NCBI GenBank assembly: GCA_029964075.1
Contig: CM057150.1
Coordinates: 1,860,001-1,924,000 of the forward strand
DNA length: 64,000 nt
Direction: 5' to 3'
Source of the DNA: Patiria pectinifera
Taxonomy: Eukaryota; Echinodermata; Asteroidea; Valvatida; Asterinidae
The notes under the pieces are model-generated. The model worked only from the letters and a program-made list of their open reading frames with translations, searched no databases and was not told the origin of the DNA. How positions within the stretch are numbered: the first letter of the stretch is position 1; every line of letters starts with the position of its first letter. Below are positions 24,601 to 38,200 of this stretch, piece after piece. A program made the position numbers and the translations under genes.

Positions 24601-27600
24601 AAACATTCTATGTACACATACAAGTTATTTCTGGCTTGATAACGTCATTAGTCAAACATGGGAAGTGAATACTGATTTAGTTCGGAGTGGATGTTCATTG
24701 AAAAGTTAAATAACGTATAAAAATTTGGGAAATATAAGTGCGTATATTCATAACACCGAACTTCCGGTTCGATGACGTCACAGTATTTGGAAGCAAAGGT
24801 GAACATTGTAATGGTATCGTTGTTTGGGCTAAGATATACGACACGGATCAAATGATAGAATTAAATTTAAAATATGATCGTTGGCAAATTCTCATAGAAG
24901 TAACTTCCGGTCTGATGACGTCATGAATTTGAAACTTTGTCAAGTTATCTGTGGTTAATCAAAGAATATCAAAAGGGGCGATTTGGTAAAATTTGAACCT
25001 ATGGTTTTAAAATTAAAGAAAGCAAACACATTTTATGTGCCGCTAGGGGGCGCCCTTTCGGATGATGCCGTCATCACACTGTTTTTGTGTCTGGCATTCA
25101 TAATATATATGTCTGTAGTAAATACTTCCGCTTTTGATTTATATTCAGTTTTATTGCAATTAATGTTCCATCTGATTGCAGAATACAAACGCCATGACAC
25201 CTGATGACGTAATCATAACGTCAGAGTAATATGCACCACTTCGGATGAGGGTCGATATATATAGTTACAAGTTCATCGCTTGTAATTTGATACCTGATGA
25301 CGTCACGATGACGTAACAACATTTATAATATCTTCGTAACATGGTACAAATTCACACAATGTTTTGTAATCATACCTATACCATTCGAAAGAAATTGTGC
25401 TTTGTTTTGATTTCAGGCTAATGTCTTCATTTTAAATTCACCTAACTTTAACCTTCCGGTAGACCCGGAAGTAAAGATCAAGCCAGTTTACGTACACAAC
25501 AAAAACTGTTTATCAATTAATGGTCTATTTGATTACAAGGTTAGAATATAATTGATAATTTTGTTCAAGAGTTATAGATGAAAGATCGTCATTGTTTTAA
25601 CGAAAATCGCTTGTAATTTGACACCCGATGACATCATGATGACGTCAGAGCAATATGCACCACTTAGGATGAGGGTCGTTCAATATTAAAAGTTACAAGT
25701 TCCTATCATAAACCGTTTAGGAAAAAAAACCGCGGAAACGTGCCGTACGGAAAAAAGGAAAGAAAGACTAGAGTTTCGCGTTTGTTTAGTTACAAATGCA
25801 GAGTGGTCGGGCGGACAGCCTTTTCATTATACACTGCCCAGTTAAGTTAAGAATATATGTTTATGTAGAAAAAAGGATCAGGAAATTAAATCCCCTCAAG
25901 AGCAATCAATGTTTCAAAAAGGTATCTTTAACGGTGTAATAAATTTCAGTAAACATTCTATGTGCACAAAAAGTTATTTTTGGTTTGATGACGTCATCAG
26001 TCAAAGATGGTGAGTGAATACTGATAAAGTTCGGATTGGATAATTTCTCATTGTAAAGTTAAAATAACGTATGAAAATATGGGAAATATAATTGTTTGTA
26101 TTAATAACACCTAACTTCCGGTTTGATGACGTATTGATAACACCTAACTTCCGGTTTGATGACGTCACAGCACTGAAGATCCAAGGGTGAACATTGTAAT
26201 GGATATCATTATTTGGACTTCGAAGATATGAAAGGGATCAAATGATAAAATTAAATTAAAACTATGATCTTTTTCAAATTATCCTTAAAGTAACTTTCGG
26301 TCTGATGACGTCATGAATTTGAAACCTTGCCAAGTTATCTGTGGTTAATCAGAGAATGTCAAGGGGCGATTTGGTAAAATTTGGACGGAGGGTTTTACAA
26401 TTAAAGAAGGGAAACTCTATTTTATGTGCCGATAGAGGGCGCCCTTTCGGATGATGACGTCATCACACTGTTTTTTGCGTCTTGCATTCCTAACTGAACA
26501 CTTTCATAATATATATGTCTGTCGTAAAATGCTTCCGCTTTTGAGTTATATTGAGTTTTTATTGCACTTCCGGTAACACCGGAAGTAAAGGTCAAGCGGT
26601 TTTGCGTCCGGGAACACGAAATGTTTCTCACGGCATAGTCTACAACCTCACGAAAAAACGAACACGATACTCTATTTAGTTCAAAAGATATAAAGCAAAC
26701 TATTTTGTCAAAATTTGCCCTTAAATCGCTTGTAATTTGATACATGATGACGTCATGATGACGTAACAAAATTTATAACATCTTCGTAACGCGATACAAG
26801 TTCACACAAGGTTTTGTGATCATATCGTGAACCTTTCGGAAGAAATGCTGCTTTGTTTTGATGTCAGACTAACGTCTTCATTTTGAATTCACCTAACTTT
26901 GACCTTCCGGTAGACCCGGAAGTAAAGGTCAAGCGAGTTCACGTACACGACAAAAACTGTTAAGCGATTAATGGTCTATCTGATTTACAGAATATAAACA
27001 TCATTGAATGTTTAGTTCAAAAGTTATAGGTGAAAGTAATTGGTCACTTTTTCAGATAAAATCACTCGTAATTTGACACCTGATGACGTAATCATGACGT
27101 CAGAGTAATTTGCACCACTTCGAATGAGGGTCGATATATATTGAAAGTTACAAGTTCATACCATATACCGTTTAGGAGAAAAGCCGCGGAGAAGTATTGT
27201 CCGGAAAAAAGAAGAAAGATTTACCAGAACAATAACAGAGAGTGGTCGGGTTGTGCCCGACCACACAACTAAAGGTTCGCGTTTGTTGTTACAAACGCAG
27301 AGTGGTCGGGCAGACATTTTTTTTCGATAACCACTGCCGTGTTAAGTTATGAATATTTTTATGTTAGAACAAAGGATCACGAAATTAAATCCTGTCAGGT
27401 ACAATCAATTATTTTGTGGTAAAATTCAGTAAACTTTCTATCTACACAAGTTATTTCTGGCTTGATGACGTCATTATTCAAAAACGGGATGTGAATACTG
27501 ATTTAGTTTGGAGTGGATAAATGTTCATTGTGGAAGTTTAATGACATATTCATTCATAGCAACTTACTTCCGGTTTGATGACGTCACAGTATTTGGCAGC

Positions 27601-29198
27601 AAACGGTGAACATTGTAATGGATATCGTAACTTGGGCTACGAAGATAAACGACATGAATCGAATTTTAGAATATGGTCGTTTCAAATTCTCACAAGGGTA
27701 ACTTCCCGGCTGATGACGTTATGAATTTGAAACCATGCCAAGTTATTTTTGGTTAATCAAAGAATATCAAGGAGCATTCCTCACTAAACGCTATCATAAT
27801 TATATGTGTGAAGTAAAATGATTCCGCTTTTGAATTACATTCGGTTTTCATTGCACTTCCGGTAATACCGGAAGTGAAGGTCAAGCGGTTTTGTGTCCGG
27901 GAACAAGAAATGGTCCTCACGGCATAGTCTACAACGTCACGAAAAAAAACGAACGCGATACTCTATTTAGTTCAAAAGATTTAGCGCAAACTATTTTGTC
28001 AAAATTTGCCCTAAAATCGCTTGTAATTTGATCCCTGATGACGTCATAATGACGTTACAAAATTTATAACATCTTTGTAGCATGGCACAAGTTCACATTA
28101 GGTTTCTGGGTCATACCGTAAACCGTTTGGAAGAAATTCTGCTTTGTTTTGATTTCAGGCTTAAGTCTTCATTTTAAATTAACCCAACTTTGACCTTCCG
28201 GTAAACCCGGAAGTGAAGGTCAAGCATGTTCACGTACACGACAAAAAAAGTTTATTAATTCATGGTCTATCTGATTACGAAATACAAACATCATTGATTC
28301 TTTTGTTCAAGAGTTATATGTGAAAGTAATTGATCACTTTTTTAGCTGAAATCGCTTGTAATTTGACACCCGGTGACGTCATCAAGACGTCAGAGTAAAA
28401 TGCACCACTTGGGATGAGGGTCGATATATATTGAAAGTTACAAGTTCATATCATGAACCGTTTAGGAGAAAAGCCGTGGAGAAGTATTGTCAGTAACAAA
28501 AAAGATCCAAAGAGTGGTCGGGTTGTGCCCGACCACTCAATAATGAACGTTTATAAGGCGCCGATATCCGCCAAGCAAGACGCTCATGGCGCACAATACA
28601 TACAAAACAATTACAGTATAAACTAGAGTTTGAGGACAAACACACGGTGTTGGGCTAGAGGTTTTGCTTTTTCGTATTGTTGATTATTGTTGTTGATTGT
28701 TGATGTTGGTTGTTGATGTTGATGTTGATTGTTGATTGTTGATGTTGATTGTTGATTATAGTTGATTATAGTTGATTATAGTTGTCGATTGTTGATTGTT
28801 GATATTGATTAACAATTATTGATGTAGATTGCTGATGATTGTTGATGCTAATTGTTGATTGTGATTGTTGATGTTGATTACTGATGTTGGTTATTGATGT
28901 TGAACGTCAGATTGTTGATGTTGATTGTTGATGTTGATTGTTGATTGTTGATGTTGATGTTAATGTTAATGTTGATTGTTGATGTTGATTGTTGATATAG
29001 ATGTTGCTAATGATGTTGATTGTTGATGTTGATTGTTGATTTTTGATGTTGATTGTTGATTTTTGATGTTGATTGTTGATGTTAATGTTGATTGTTGATT
29101 GTTGATGTTGATTGTTGATGTTGATTGTTGATGTTAATGTTGAGTGTTCAGGTTTATTGTTGATGTTGCTGTTGATTGTTGATGTTGATTGTTGATGT

Positions 29199-29229
<31 letters not shown>

Positions 29230-32200
29230 AAAATAGCGCGTAGAGTAATTATACAAAGGATAGTTAAAAAGAGTCAGGTGAGGATCTGCACGTGCGTATG
29301 CTGCTGTACTGTAAACTTACCAAGTACAATTGTTACATAAACCCCTTAAATAGCTCATATCTCTAAAAGTAAAGGTCGCACAACATTGGCGCAATACAAG
29401 ATATTGCTCGCCATACCCTCTTTACCCCAATGTTTATGTTTTTAGAAAAAAAAACGCCCAATTTAAAAAAGCGCCCAGTTGGGGCTTTTGCCAGCCAAAT
29501 TTTTGCGCATCATATGACGGGACGTTCCCTTTTACGCAATCGCAGCGCACTGTTTTTCGGGATTTTCCCTTTGTACGCAATCATCCCCATTTGCTGTACA
29601 CACAATGTACTTGGCATTAAATTAGCGTTTCAATGCGTAGGCGTGTTCAACTTCAAACTTCAAGGGGGCTGCAGGGCATCTTCTAGTACATTTATTATAA
29701 CGAAACCGTAGGAAGTGTTAGACCTATTATTGAAGTGCCATTTAAAGCACAGAACTGGACTATATCTCTGACGGTTGATTTTTTTAGCAATTTTCAAAGG
29801 AAAAGAGGTCTTTTCATTGTAACTTCCGGTCTGATGACGTAATTTTTTTTTCGTGCACAGGTCTTGTCTGCATTAAGGTCATTATGTATATTAATTTTGA
29901 AGCGATTACCGCAAATTTCGCCACAGACATCAACTGAAAATGCGTTTTGGACATTTTTTAACCTGCCGCTAGAGGGCGCTCGAACACTTGATGGCGTCAC
30001 CGATCATTTTTCGGAAAGATCAACCCACCCACAGGCTAACATCGTTGAAAGCAAGTTCATATATTTTTCCACTTTTGAATTATTAGGCACTTCCGGTTTC
30101 GACCGGAAGGAAGGGTCACGTGATTTTTCGCACACAAGATTAATTGAAGAGCATGTATTATCATGTAGATTTCCGCAAAATTCAAGTTCCGGTCTCTCAC
30201 GGTTGATTTTATATTGAATTTCAAAGATTACGTTTATTATTTTTTGAAGTGACGTCACGTGACCCATGATGACGTCATAATGACGTATTTGAAAAAAAGC
30301 ACATCTTCAGTGGGTTGTGCATTCATGTATTGACAATTAAAGTTCATATTACTTTTCATGTTGACAAACAGTTCCGGAGAAGAAATGTGTCTTGAAAAAA
30401 AAAAAAAAAAAAAAATAATATTAAATTCTAACAAAAACAATAGGTGTTGGGCTCAGGCCCAACACCTAACTAGAGCTTCGCGTTTGTTGAGTCACAAACG
30501 CAGAGTGGTCGGGCGGACAGCCTTTTCTTTCTATTCCTTCCTCCATGATTATACACTGCCCAGTTATGTTTGTTATAATGGGGATGTGGTAGTATGTGAA
30601 CGGCTGGTTTTAAAATTATAGAAAGCAAACTCTATATTGTGACGGAATAGGAATTAAGTCACCAACTGTATGTTTTAAATACACTAGCACACTGTGGATC
30701 ACTGACACTTTGCATATAAGAAATCCTTGTTTCTGATTGGTCAATTGAGTTTATGCACTGTTGTATGGAAACAGAAGTTGTGCACTAGCTTATGGGTGCC
30801 CAAAGTCTATTAAAGAGGTTGCAGAGCTAGGATCTAGTCAGTTGATTGCTTGATTCTCTTATGATTAGAAAAAATGTTAAGGCTCTTGATTACGTAGAAT
30901 GACATGACAGATGATAATAATTAAAGGCATGACCACCGTACTTGATTACTGTTTCTGTTCACCAATTACTAGTCTGTCTTAGGGTATAGGGTCTACTTAG
31001 GACTAAGTCCAGGACAAAGTCTCAATGGAGATAAGTTGCTCCACCCACATTCCGACTCCGCCGACTCCGCCCACATTCCGACTCCGCCTATTCCGCCCTA
31101 TTCCTAATCCACCCACATTCCGACTCCACCCACTTCCTACAACTCCACATTCCACTCCCATTCCACTGCCCTGACTACTACTGGCTGATCCGGTCAACCG
31201 AGAAGCGGAGATAACCGCGTGCTGTGGTCCACCACTGCGGGGATAGGACACCATCGGGACGGCACGCTACCTGACGCATGAGAGCTGGCACTACACACGT
31301 CACGTTGGTGGCAGCGGTGGGATCCACCAGGAGAGAAACTTCAGTGGAATTCAGCAGCTTAAGGAAGAAGACAACGGAATGGAACAAACATTGCAAGCAG
31401 TGTTTACACTGGGGAGACGCCGAGTAGAAGAAGTCGACTCGGGAGTGGAATTCCGGTGTCAAGGCAGTGACTTATTTCCAGCGGCTGTGGGAAGTTCGGC
31501 GACGAGCGGAGCAAGCAGCATCCCTCAACCGGTCCAGCAAGCATCGCAGCTCCAGTTCTCTCCAATGACATCCACTGTGAACCCAGGGCTGTTTCTAGGG
31601 AGATTGACAGGATGGACAACGGGGATGAATGTGAGAGCTGGGGGAACCAGCCGGAGGATCGCCGATGTTGAACACACTGAGCACCTTTACTCCAGTGAGC
31701 AACTTACAGAAATCAGGAGCCAGAGTAGAGCAAGCACCAAGGCTCCCAGTGACGATCGTGAAGATCGAAAACTGGTGCCCGGGGGGAGCAGGAGCAAGAG
31801 AATATTCCACCAGAGTTGTGAATATTGGAACTTCCGCACCACCAGGAATCACTACCGTCAGTGGAGCATGGCAAGCACCACCGGGGTACGGTCCGTACGT
31901 GCCACCAGTCTTCAGCACTATGACGGCAGGAATGCGGACACCCCCAGGGTATGTAGCAGCAGCAAGGCAGTCGACAAGCGGAGCAAGCATAAGCACGACT
32001 TCTGCTCAAGGGAGACCGTTTGGGGTGCCCGGAACGGGAGCCGGAAGCGAGTACAGGCCGGTTTCAAGTGAACGGTCAAGCACGTGGAGTCCAGTTTCTG
32101 CTACCAAGATTGATTCGAGCCAACCACAACTATCACCGAGGGTTTCCTCAACAATGAAGGTGGAAGGACTGGAGAAAGGGTTGGCGGGAGTGCCGATTGG

Positions 32201-35200
32201 AAGCCAGAAACCAGAGGGGCCCACGGCGGAACAAGAGAAAAAGACAGGTGCAGGGGATGAGAAGATCCACCGAGCACAACGGAAGCCGATTTTAGTTCCA
32301 GACAGATTTTCAGGGCTCATTCCCTGGAGGGATTACAAGGCCCATTTTGAGTCTTGTGCCACGATAAACGCGTGGACCTCATCAGAGAAAGCATTTTTCC
32401 TGGCAGCAAGCCTGAAGGGGCAGGCCCAGCAAGTGCTTGGAGACGGGGTCCAGGGCAAACCATTGAGCTACAACGACCTTACTACAAGGTTGGACAGACG
32501 ATTTGGTCCCGGGAAGCAGGCCGAGAGATTCCTGTCGGAATTGAGGAGTAGAACAAGGAGGGTCAACGAAGGTCTACAAGCACTCGGTCACAGCGTCCGA
32601 CGGCTGACGGAATTGGCATACCCTGAGCTCCCCAGAGATTCGCGGGAAAGACTCGCCTGGGGGAATTTCATGGATGCCATCCCAGATGCTGAAGTGCGGG
32701 CGGGAATCTTCAGAGCACACCCCAAGTCCTTAGATGAAGCGATACGGGCGGCCAATTGAGACAGAATCGTTCATCAACTCCGAGAGACAGAGGCAGGGGG
32801 GCCAAGGTGGTCGCCAGGACAGGAATCCAAGGGCGCATCTGTACGTCGAGACGGTCTCTCGAGAGGAGTTCAACCGGCATACACAGGGCATGTTGGAACA
32901 ACTCAATGCATTGGAGGCGATGATAGCTGGCCTAGCAGAGGCAATTCACAGCAAGACCGCAGCTCCGAGGAGTAACGAAGGAGGAGTAAACGATGCTGGG
33001 AATCAGAGAGATGGAGGAGGAAGACATCCATGGGACAGCGAAACTTGTCACAACTGCGGGGGTTTGGGACATTTCAAAAGAAATTGTCCAACCCCTAGTA
33101 AGAACCGAGGATGGGCTGCTGGAAACCCCAGGGGACTAACACAGCTAGTCGTGGGGAGGCTGTCACTACCAGAGCAGAGCCAAGTAACCAACACAGCGAC
33201 GACAAAGGCTACTCTCAAGGAGTCCAGTGGAGAAAATGAAAGTGGGGTATGGACGTTGACAAGAAATTCAAGGTGGACACTGCAGGAATTGAGGGACGCA
33301 CAGCTTGAAGATTCTTCAATTGGGCCGATGATGCGGGCGATGGAGAATGGTGAGGAGCCAGTATGGGAAGCCATGTCGGAGGAATCAGCAGCTATGAAGA
33401 CATACTGGGCTCAGAGGCAGCTACGGATCCGGAATGGTGTGTTGTCACGTCAATGGAAGTTGGAGAATAGAAAACACGGCAAATGGCAGATGGTCCTACC
33501 GCCCACATGTCAAGAGAAAGTTCTCAAGGAACTACACGACAGTAAAGTGTCACCTCACCCCGGCGTCTACAAATCACTGCAGATAGTGCGCCGACTCTAC
33601 TACTGGTCGGACATGACGAAGGATGTACGGACAACAGCAACAAGGTGTGAGACCTGTGGCCATTCGAAGTCCCATGGAAGAAAGGCTCATGGACTACTCC
33701 AGCATCATGTGGCAAAAGCATCAAGCATGGTGAGAGAGAACACCATGGTGAGGCCACGTGTGTGGAAAGTGAGATGCTCCAACAGCATTCCAGTGGGATT
33801 ACAAGGGCAGGTTAAACAACATTCCACAGGGGAAAAGTCAGCAAGATTTCAGCCACATTCCGCCAAGACTTTGGCATCCCTCCACCGATATTCCGATCAT
33901 GTTCCACCGAGACATTCCACAGATATTCCTACAGTATTCCTTCAGGACATTCCGCCGAGATTTCAGCGACGAGGAAAGATGCCAGAAGACAATCTCAACC
34001 GTGGAGCCGACAAGGCCAAGGACCGGCATCGAGACCCTCGAACCCAGCCCAAGCCAGACGAACCTAAACACCGCTGCCCAGAGCCAGGGTGTGGAACGAC
34101 CCGACCAAAACATCCAACCTCGTCCGGCACATTAGGGAGTGTCACAGGGAGCATTCCCGATTCCACTGTGCCGTTTGCGGAGAAAGGTACTCAAGGAGGG
34201 ACTCCCGGGATCATGGGAAGAACTACCGGGGTACGGCCGGTAGCACAAGCCCCAAGACCCGGAACCACAAGTCCAGACCGTCCACATCACGCCCGTAATT
34301 GAGCTGCAAGCCGCTCCTCCTCAGAGGCAAGCTGCTCCAACGGCAACCTCCGAAATGGAAGAAGTGCTTCCACGAAAAGGGGGGAAAGTTCCACAGAATG
34401 CTACGCCAGGAGGACCAGTCCAGTGTCCAGGTAACCAGGGAGAGCTACATACATCAGAGGGGGAAGAGGACATCAAGAGGGAGTACGTCAACACAATCTG
34501 TTGAAATGATGTAGCCTGCCATTCCACCTAGACTCTAAGTGTCTATAAAAAAACATTGAGGAATGTTTTCTGAAGAAATTAAAGTTTATACAATTTCGTT
34601 CAGATGTGAGATATTTGTAAGTCAAGTTTTAAAGTTTTGAATCACCAAGTGGTTGTTTTTTTAAAGTAATGTTTCCAAGAAGTATTGGAATGTGCATAAG
34701 ATTTACCAATCTTAGTTTTCATGTAAAATCTTTTTGTCAAAGTTATTTCAAATGAGTTGTTTTATCAAAATCTCTTAGTTTTCAGGGACTGATAACTTTG
34801 GGAGGGGGGCTATGTGACGGAATAAGAATTAAGTCACCAACTGTATGTTTTAAATACAGTAGCACACTGTGGATCACCGACACTTTGCATATAAGAAATT
34901 CTTGTTTCTGATTGGTAAATTGAGTTAATGCACTGTTGTATAGCAAAGAGAAGTTGTGCACTAGCTTATTGGACCCAAAGTCTATAAAAGAGGTTGCAGA
35001 ACTAGGATTTAGTCAGTTGATTGCTTGATTCTCTTATGATTAGAATAATTGTTAAGGCTCTTGATTATGTGGAATGACATGACAGATGATAATGATTAAA
35101 GGCATGACCACCGTACTTGATTACTGTTTCTGTTCACCAATTACTAGTCTGTCTTAGGGTATAGAGTCTACTTAGGACTAAGTCCAGGAAAAAGTCCCAA

Positions 35201-38200
35201 GCGAGATAAGTTGCTCCAACCACATTCCGACTCCGCCGACTCCGCCCACATTCCGACCCCGCCTATTCCGCCCCATTCTTACTCCACCCACATCCAACTC
35301 CACCCACTTCCTACGACTCCACATTCCGATTCCCGGTTCCCACTCCCATTCCACTGCCCTGACTACTACTGGCTGATCCGGTCAACCGAGAAGCGGAGAT
35401 AACCTGGTGCTGTGGCCCAAAACTGCAGGGATAGGACACCATCGGGACGGCACGCTACCAACCAAACCAGCCTGACGCAGGATAGCTGGCACTACACACG
35501 TCACAATATTTTATGCCGCTAGGGGGCACCCTTTTGGATGATGACGTCATCACACTCTTTTTTGTGTCTGGTATTCCTCACTTAACACTTTCATAATTTA
35601 CATGTTTGTAATCAAATGCTTCCGCCTGTAAGTTATATACGGTTTTAATTGCACTTCCGATAACACCGGAAGTGAAGGTCAAGCGGTTTTGTATACGGGA
35701 ACAAGGGATGTTTGGCACGGCATAGTCTACAACCTCAAGAAAAAAAGAACACGATACTCTTTTTAGTTCAAAAGATATAGCGCAAACTATTTTGTCAAAA
35801 TTGGCCTTAAATCGCTTGTAATTTGCTACCTAATGACGTCATGATGACGTTTCAAGGATTGCAACATCTTCGTAACATGGAACAAGTTCACACTAGGTTT
35901 AATGATCATAGCGTTTACCGTTTGGATGAAATTTTGCTTTGTTTTGATTTCAGCCTAAAGTCTTTATTTTGAATTCACGTAACTTTGACCTAGCGGTAGA
36001 CCCGGAAGTAAAGGTCAAGCGACTTCACGTACACAACAAAAAAAATTATCAACTTATGGTCTATCTGATTACAAAGTTGGAACATAATTGAATGTTTTGT
36101 TTAATAGTTATAGGTGAAAGTAATTGGCCACGTTTCCTCTAAAATCGCTTGTAATTTGACACCTGATAACTTTATCGTGACGTCAGAGTAATATGCACCA
36201 CTTGGGATGAGGGTCGATATATATTGAAAGTTACAAAGTTCATATCATAAACCGTCTAGGAGAAAACCAGCGGAGAAGTATCGTCCGGAATAAAAAGACG
36301 GAAAGAAAGAAGATTTATGAGAACAATTCCAGAGAGTGGTCGGGTTGTGCCCGACCACTCAATCAAGTTAAATTTGAATTACAGAAATAATAAACATCAA
36401 CTCTTTAAACACAAAAACGTGAGGTAAACATATGAGTTTTCACAGAAGATTTAAATACAGACAATGATGATGACTGGTAAATTTCAAGGGGAAGATTGTT
36501 CCAGAGTTCGGTAGCAGCGCGTGAGAAAGACCGGTCGCCCCAAGAGTGATTGGTGCGGGGAACAGTAGCTGTAGCGCTCCGGCCGAACGAAGACTGCGTG
36601 ACGGCTGATATTTCGTGATAATGTCCGTTATGTAGTCCGGTGAAGTTCCTTGTAGTGACTTGAAAGCGAAAAGGAGGATCTTGAAGGCAACACGATCAGC
36701 GATGGGGAGCCAGTGCAGGGAGGTGATGTGAGTGGTGCGTCTGGATAAGGTGATGAGGCGAGCAGTGTCATTTTGGAGGCGTTGAAGTTTGTTGATTTGG
36801 TGTTGTGGCAGGTTATACATGAGGGAATTACAAAAAAAATCTAAACACGAGGTTATAAATGCATGGACGAGTTGCTCAGTGGCTGTACGGTTTAGATACT
36901 TCCGTATGTAGACAACATATTTCCTGTCATTCAATTTGAGACTGTTTGTCATCATCCATGTCTGGATCTCATCAATGCAAACCTCACGATTTTCCAGGGC
37001 AGACACAGCACTGGGTTGAGATGGATTGAATGATTGATACAGCTGTATGTCATCAGCATAGCAGTTATATTGAAGATTGTATTTCTGAATGATCTGGCAG
37101 AGTGGTAAAATGTAGATGGTGAATAGCATGGGACCGCCAACAGATCCTTGAGGAACACCACAGTCAACGGAGGCAGGGGCAGATAATACTCCATTGACTG
37201 TTGCCGGTCTGCAAGGTATGAGTGAAACCACTGCAGGGCTGCATCGTGCACTCCCAAAGAGTGCAAGCGACTGATCAGGATGGCGTGATCTATGGTATCA
37301 AATGCTGATGACAGATCCAGAAGCACAAGCGCCGTTACTTTGCCAACATCCATCTGTCGTAGCATGTGGTCGGACAGATGAACAAGTAATGTTTCTACAC
37401 AATGGTTCTGACGATATGCAGATTGGCGACTATCCAATAGATCGTTATTCCGTAGATGCGTCGACAGCCTGGAGATAGCAACACGCTCAAGTAACTTTGA
37501 GATGTACGGCAAGTTGGAAACTGGGCGGTAGTTTTGGAGTTCGTTGGGGTCCCATGTGGGTTTCTTTAACAATGGAAGCACGTGGGCAACGTTGAAGACA
37601 GAAGGAAAAACACTGTATTGCAGGCTGTGGTTGATAATTATGGTGATGGCAGGAACGATGGATTCAGAACATTGCTTAAGGAGCCAGGTTAATATAAGGT
37701 CCAAGTCACATGATTTGGCTGGGGATTTGAAGATGAAAGTGCGAATCTCATCTTGAGAGGCGGAACGGAGACTGGTCAGTGTAGTTTGTGTCGGCGGGGA
37801 TGGGGTAGAAGTAGCTGTATCTGGCACAAGGGGAGGTAATGCATCACGAATCAAAGAAATCTTGGACGTGAAAAAATGGCTGAAATGGTCAGCCAGTGAC
37901 TTGTCGGAATGGTGCTTAGGTAAATGTGACATGTGTAAAATATAGCCCCCTCTATTTATTTATTTCTAGTCCTTTTTATGCATGAGTAACTGTTAATTTA
38001 CATTGTAATAAAACCACTCCTGCGTTACCTTTATTATTTAAATTAAGTACGGCGCACCCAAACCTTCAATTTCGCGCCACGGTTCACATTACACTCTGAC
38101 GAAGACAACTCAACATGTCTTATTGATGTCTTCGTCATTTTACAGGTAAATCTTTGATTTATTTATTGCCAATATTCCTAACATGTTTAGATAGTGTTAT

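Larger units (their letters stand above)
22050..28541. repeat. head-to-tail array of ~1.0-1.5-kb repeat units in RTK intron
   Basis: Five units begin with ACTAGAG then TTCGCGTTTGTT...ACAAACGCAGAGTGGTCGGG, at about 22050, 23391, 24416, 25767 and 27268. Unit ends share GGGTCGATATATATTGAAAG, an AGGAGAAAA-CCGCGGAGAAGTATTGTCCGG stretch and, in the last two, a GAGTGGTCGGG/CCCGACCACTC hairpin. Inside the units TGACGTCA occurs about 20 times and ACTTCCGG/CCGGAAGT words recur in inverted pairs. No protein is encoded. The family is not identified; non-autonomous DNA elements are most likely. Confidence 0.8.
30638..35505 (+). mobile_element. Gypsy-4, internally deleted LTR retrotransposon
   Basis: Flanked by the 4-bp duplication ATAT (30634-30637, 35506-35509). 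LTRs start TGTGACGGAATA and end ACGTCACA. The internal part codes for gag, a zinc knuckle, an integrase zinc-binding domain and a decayed zinc-finger region. Protease, reverse transcriptase, RNase H and the integrase core are missing. It is inserted in the intron of the RTK in the same orientation as the gene, and it depends on other elements to move. Confidence 0.9.

Noticed and set aside
22050..28541. Helitron interpretation of the repeat units (TC start, hairpin, CTAG/CTAA end)
   Set aside because: The ACTAGAG word belongs to the start of each unit even when no hairpin precedes it, so the CTRR end is not supported. No Rep/helicase sequence is present.
22050..28541. CRISPR-like array
   Set aside because: Units are over 1 kb, eukaryotic, and have no short repeat-spacer periodicity or cas genes.
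29430..30217. Plus-strand ORFs of 93 and 117 codons
   Set aside because: They overlap members of the intronic repeat family and change frame with no conserved domain.
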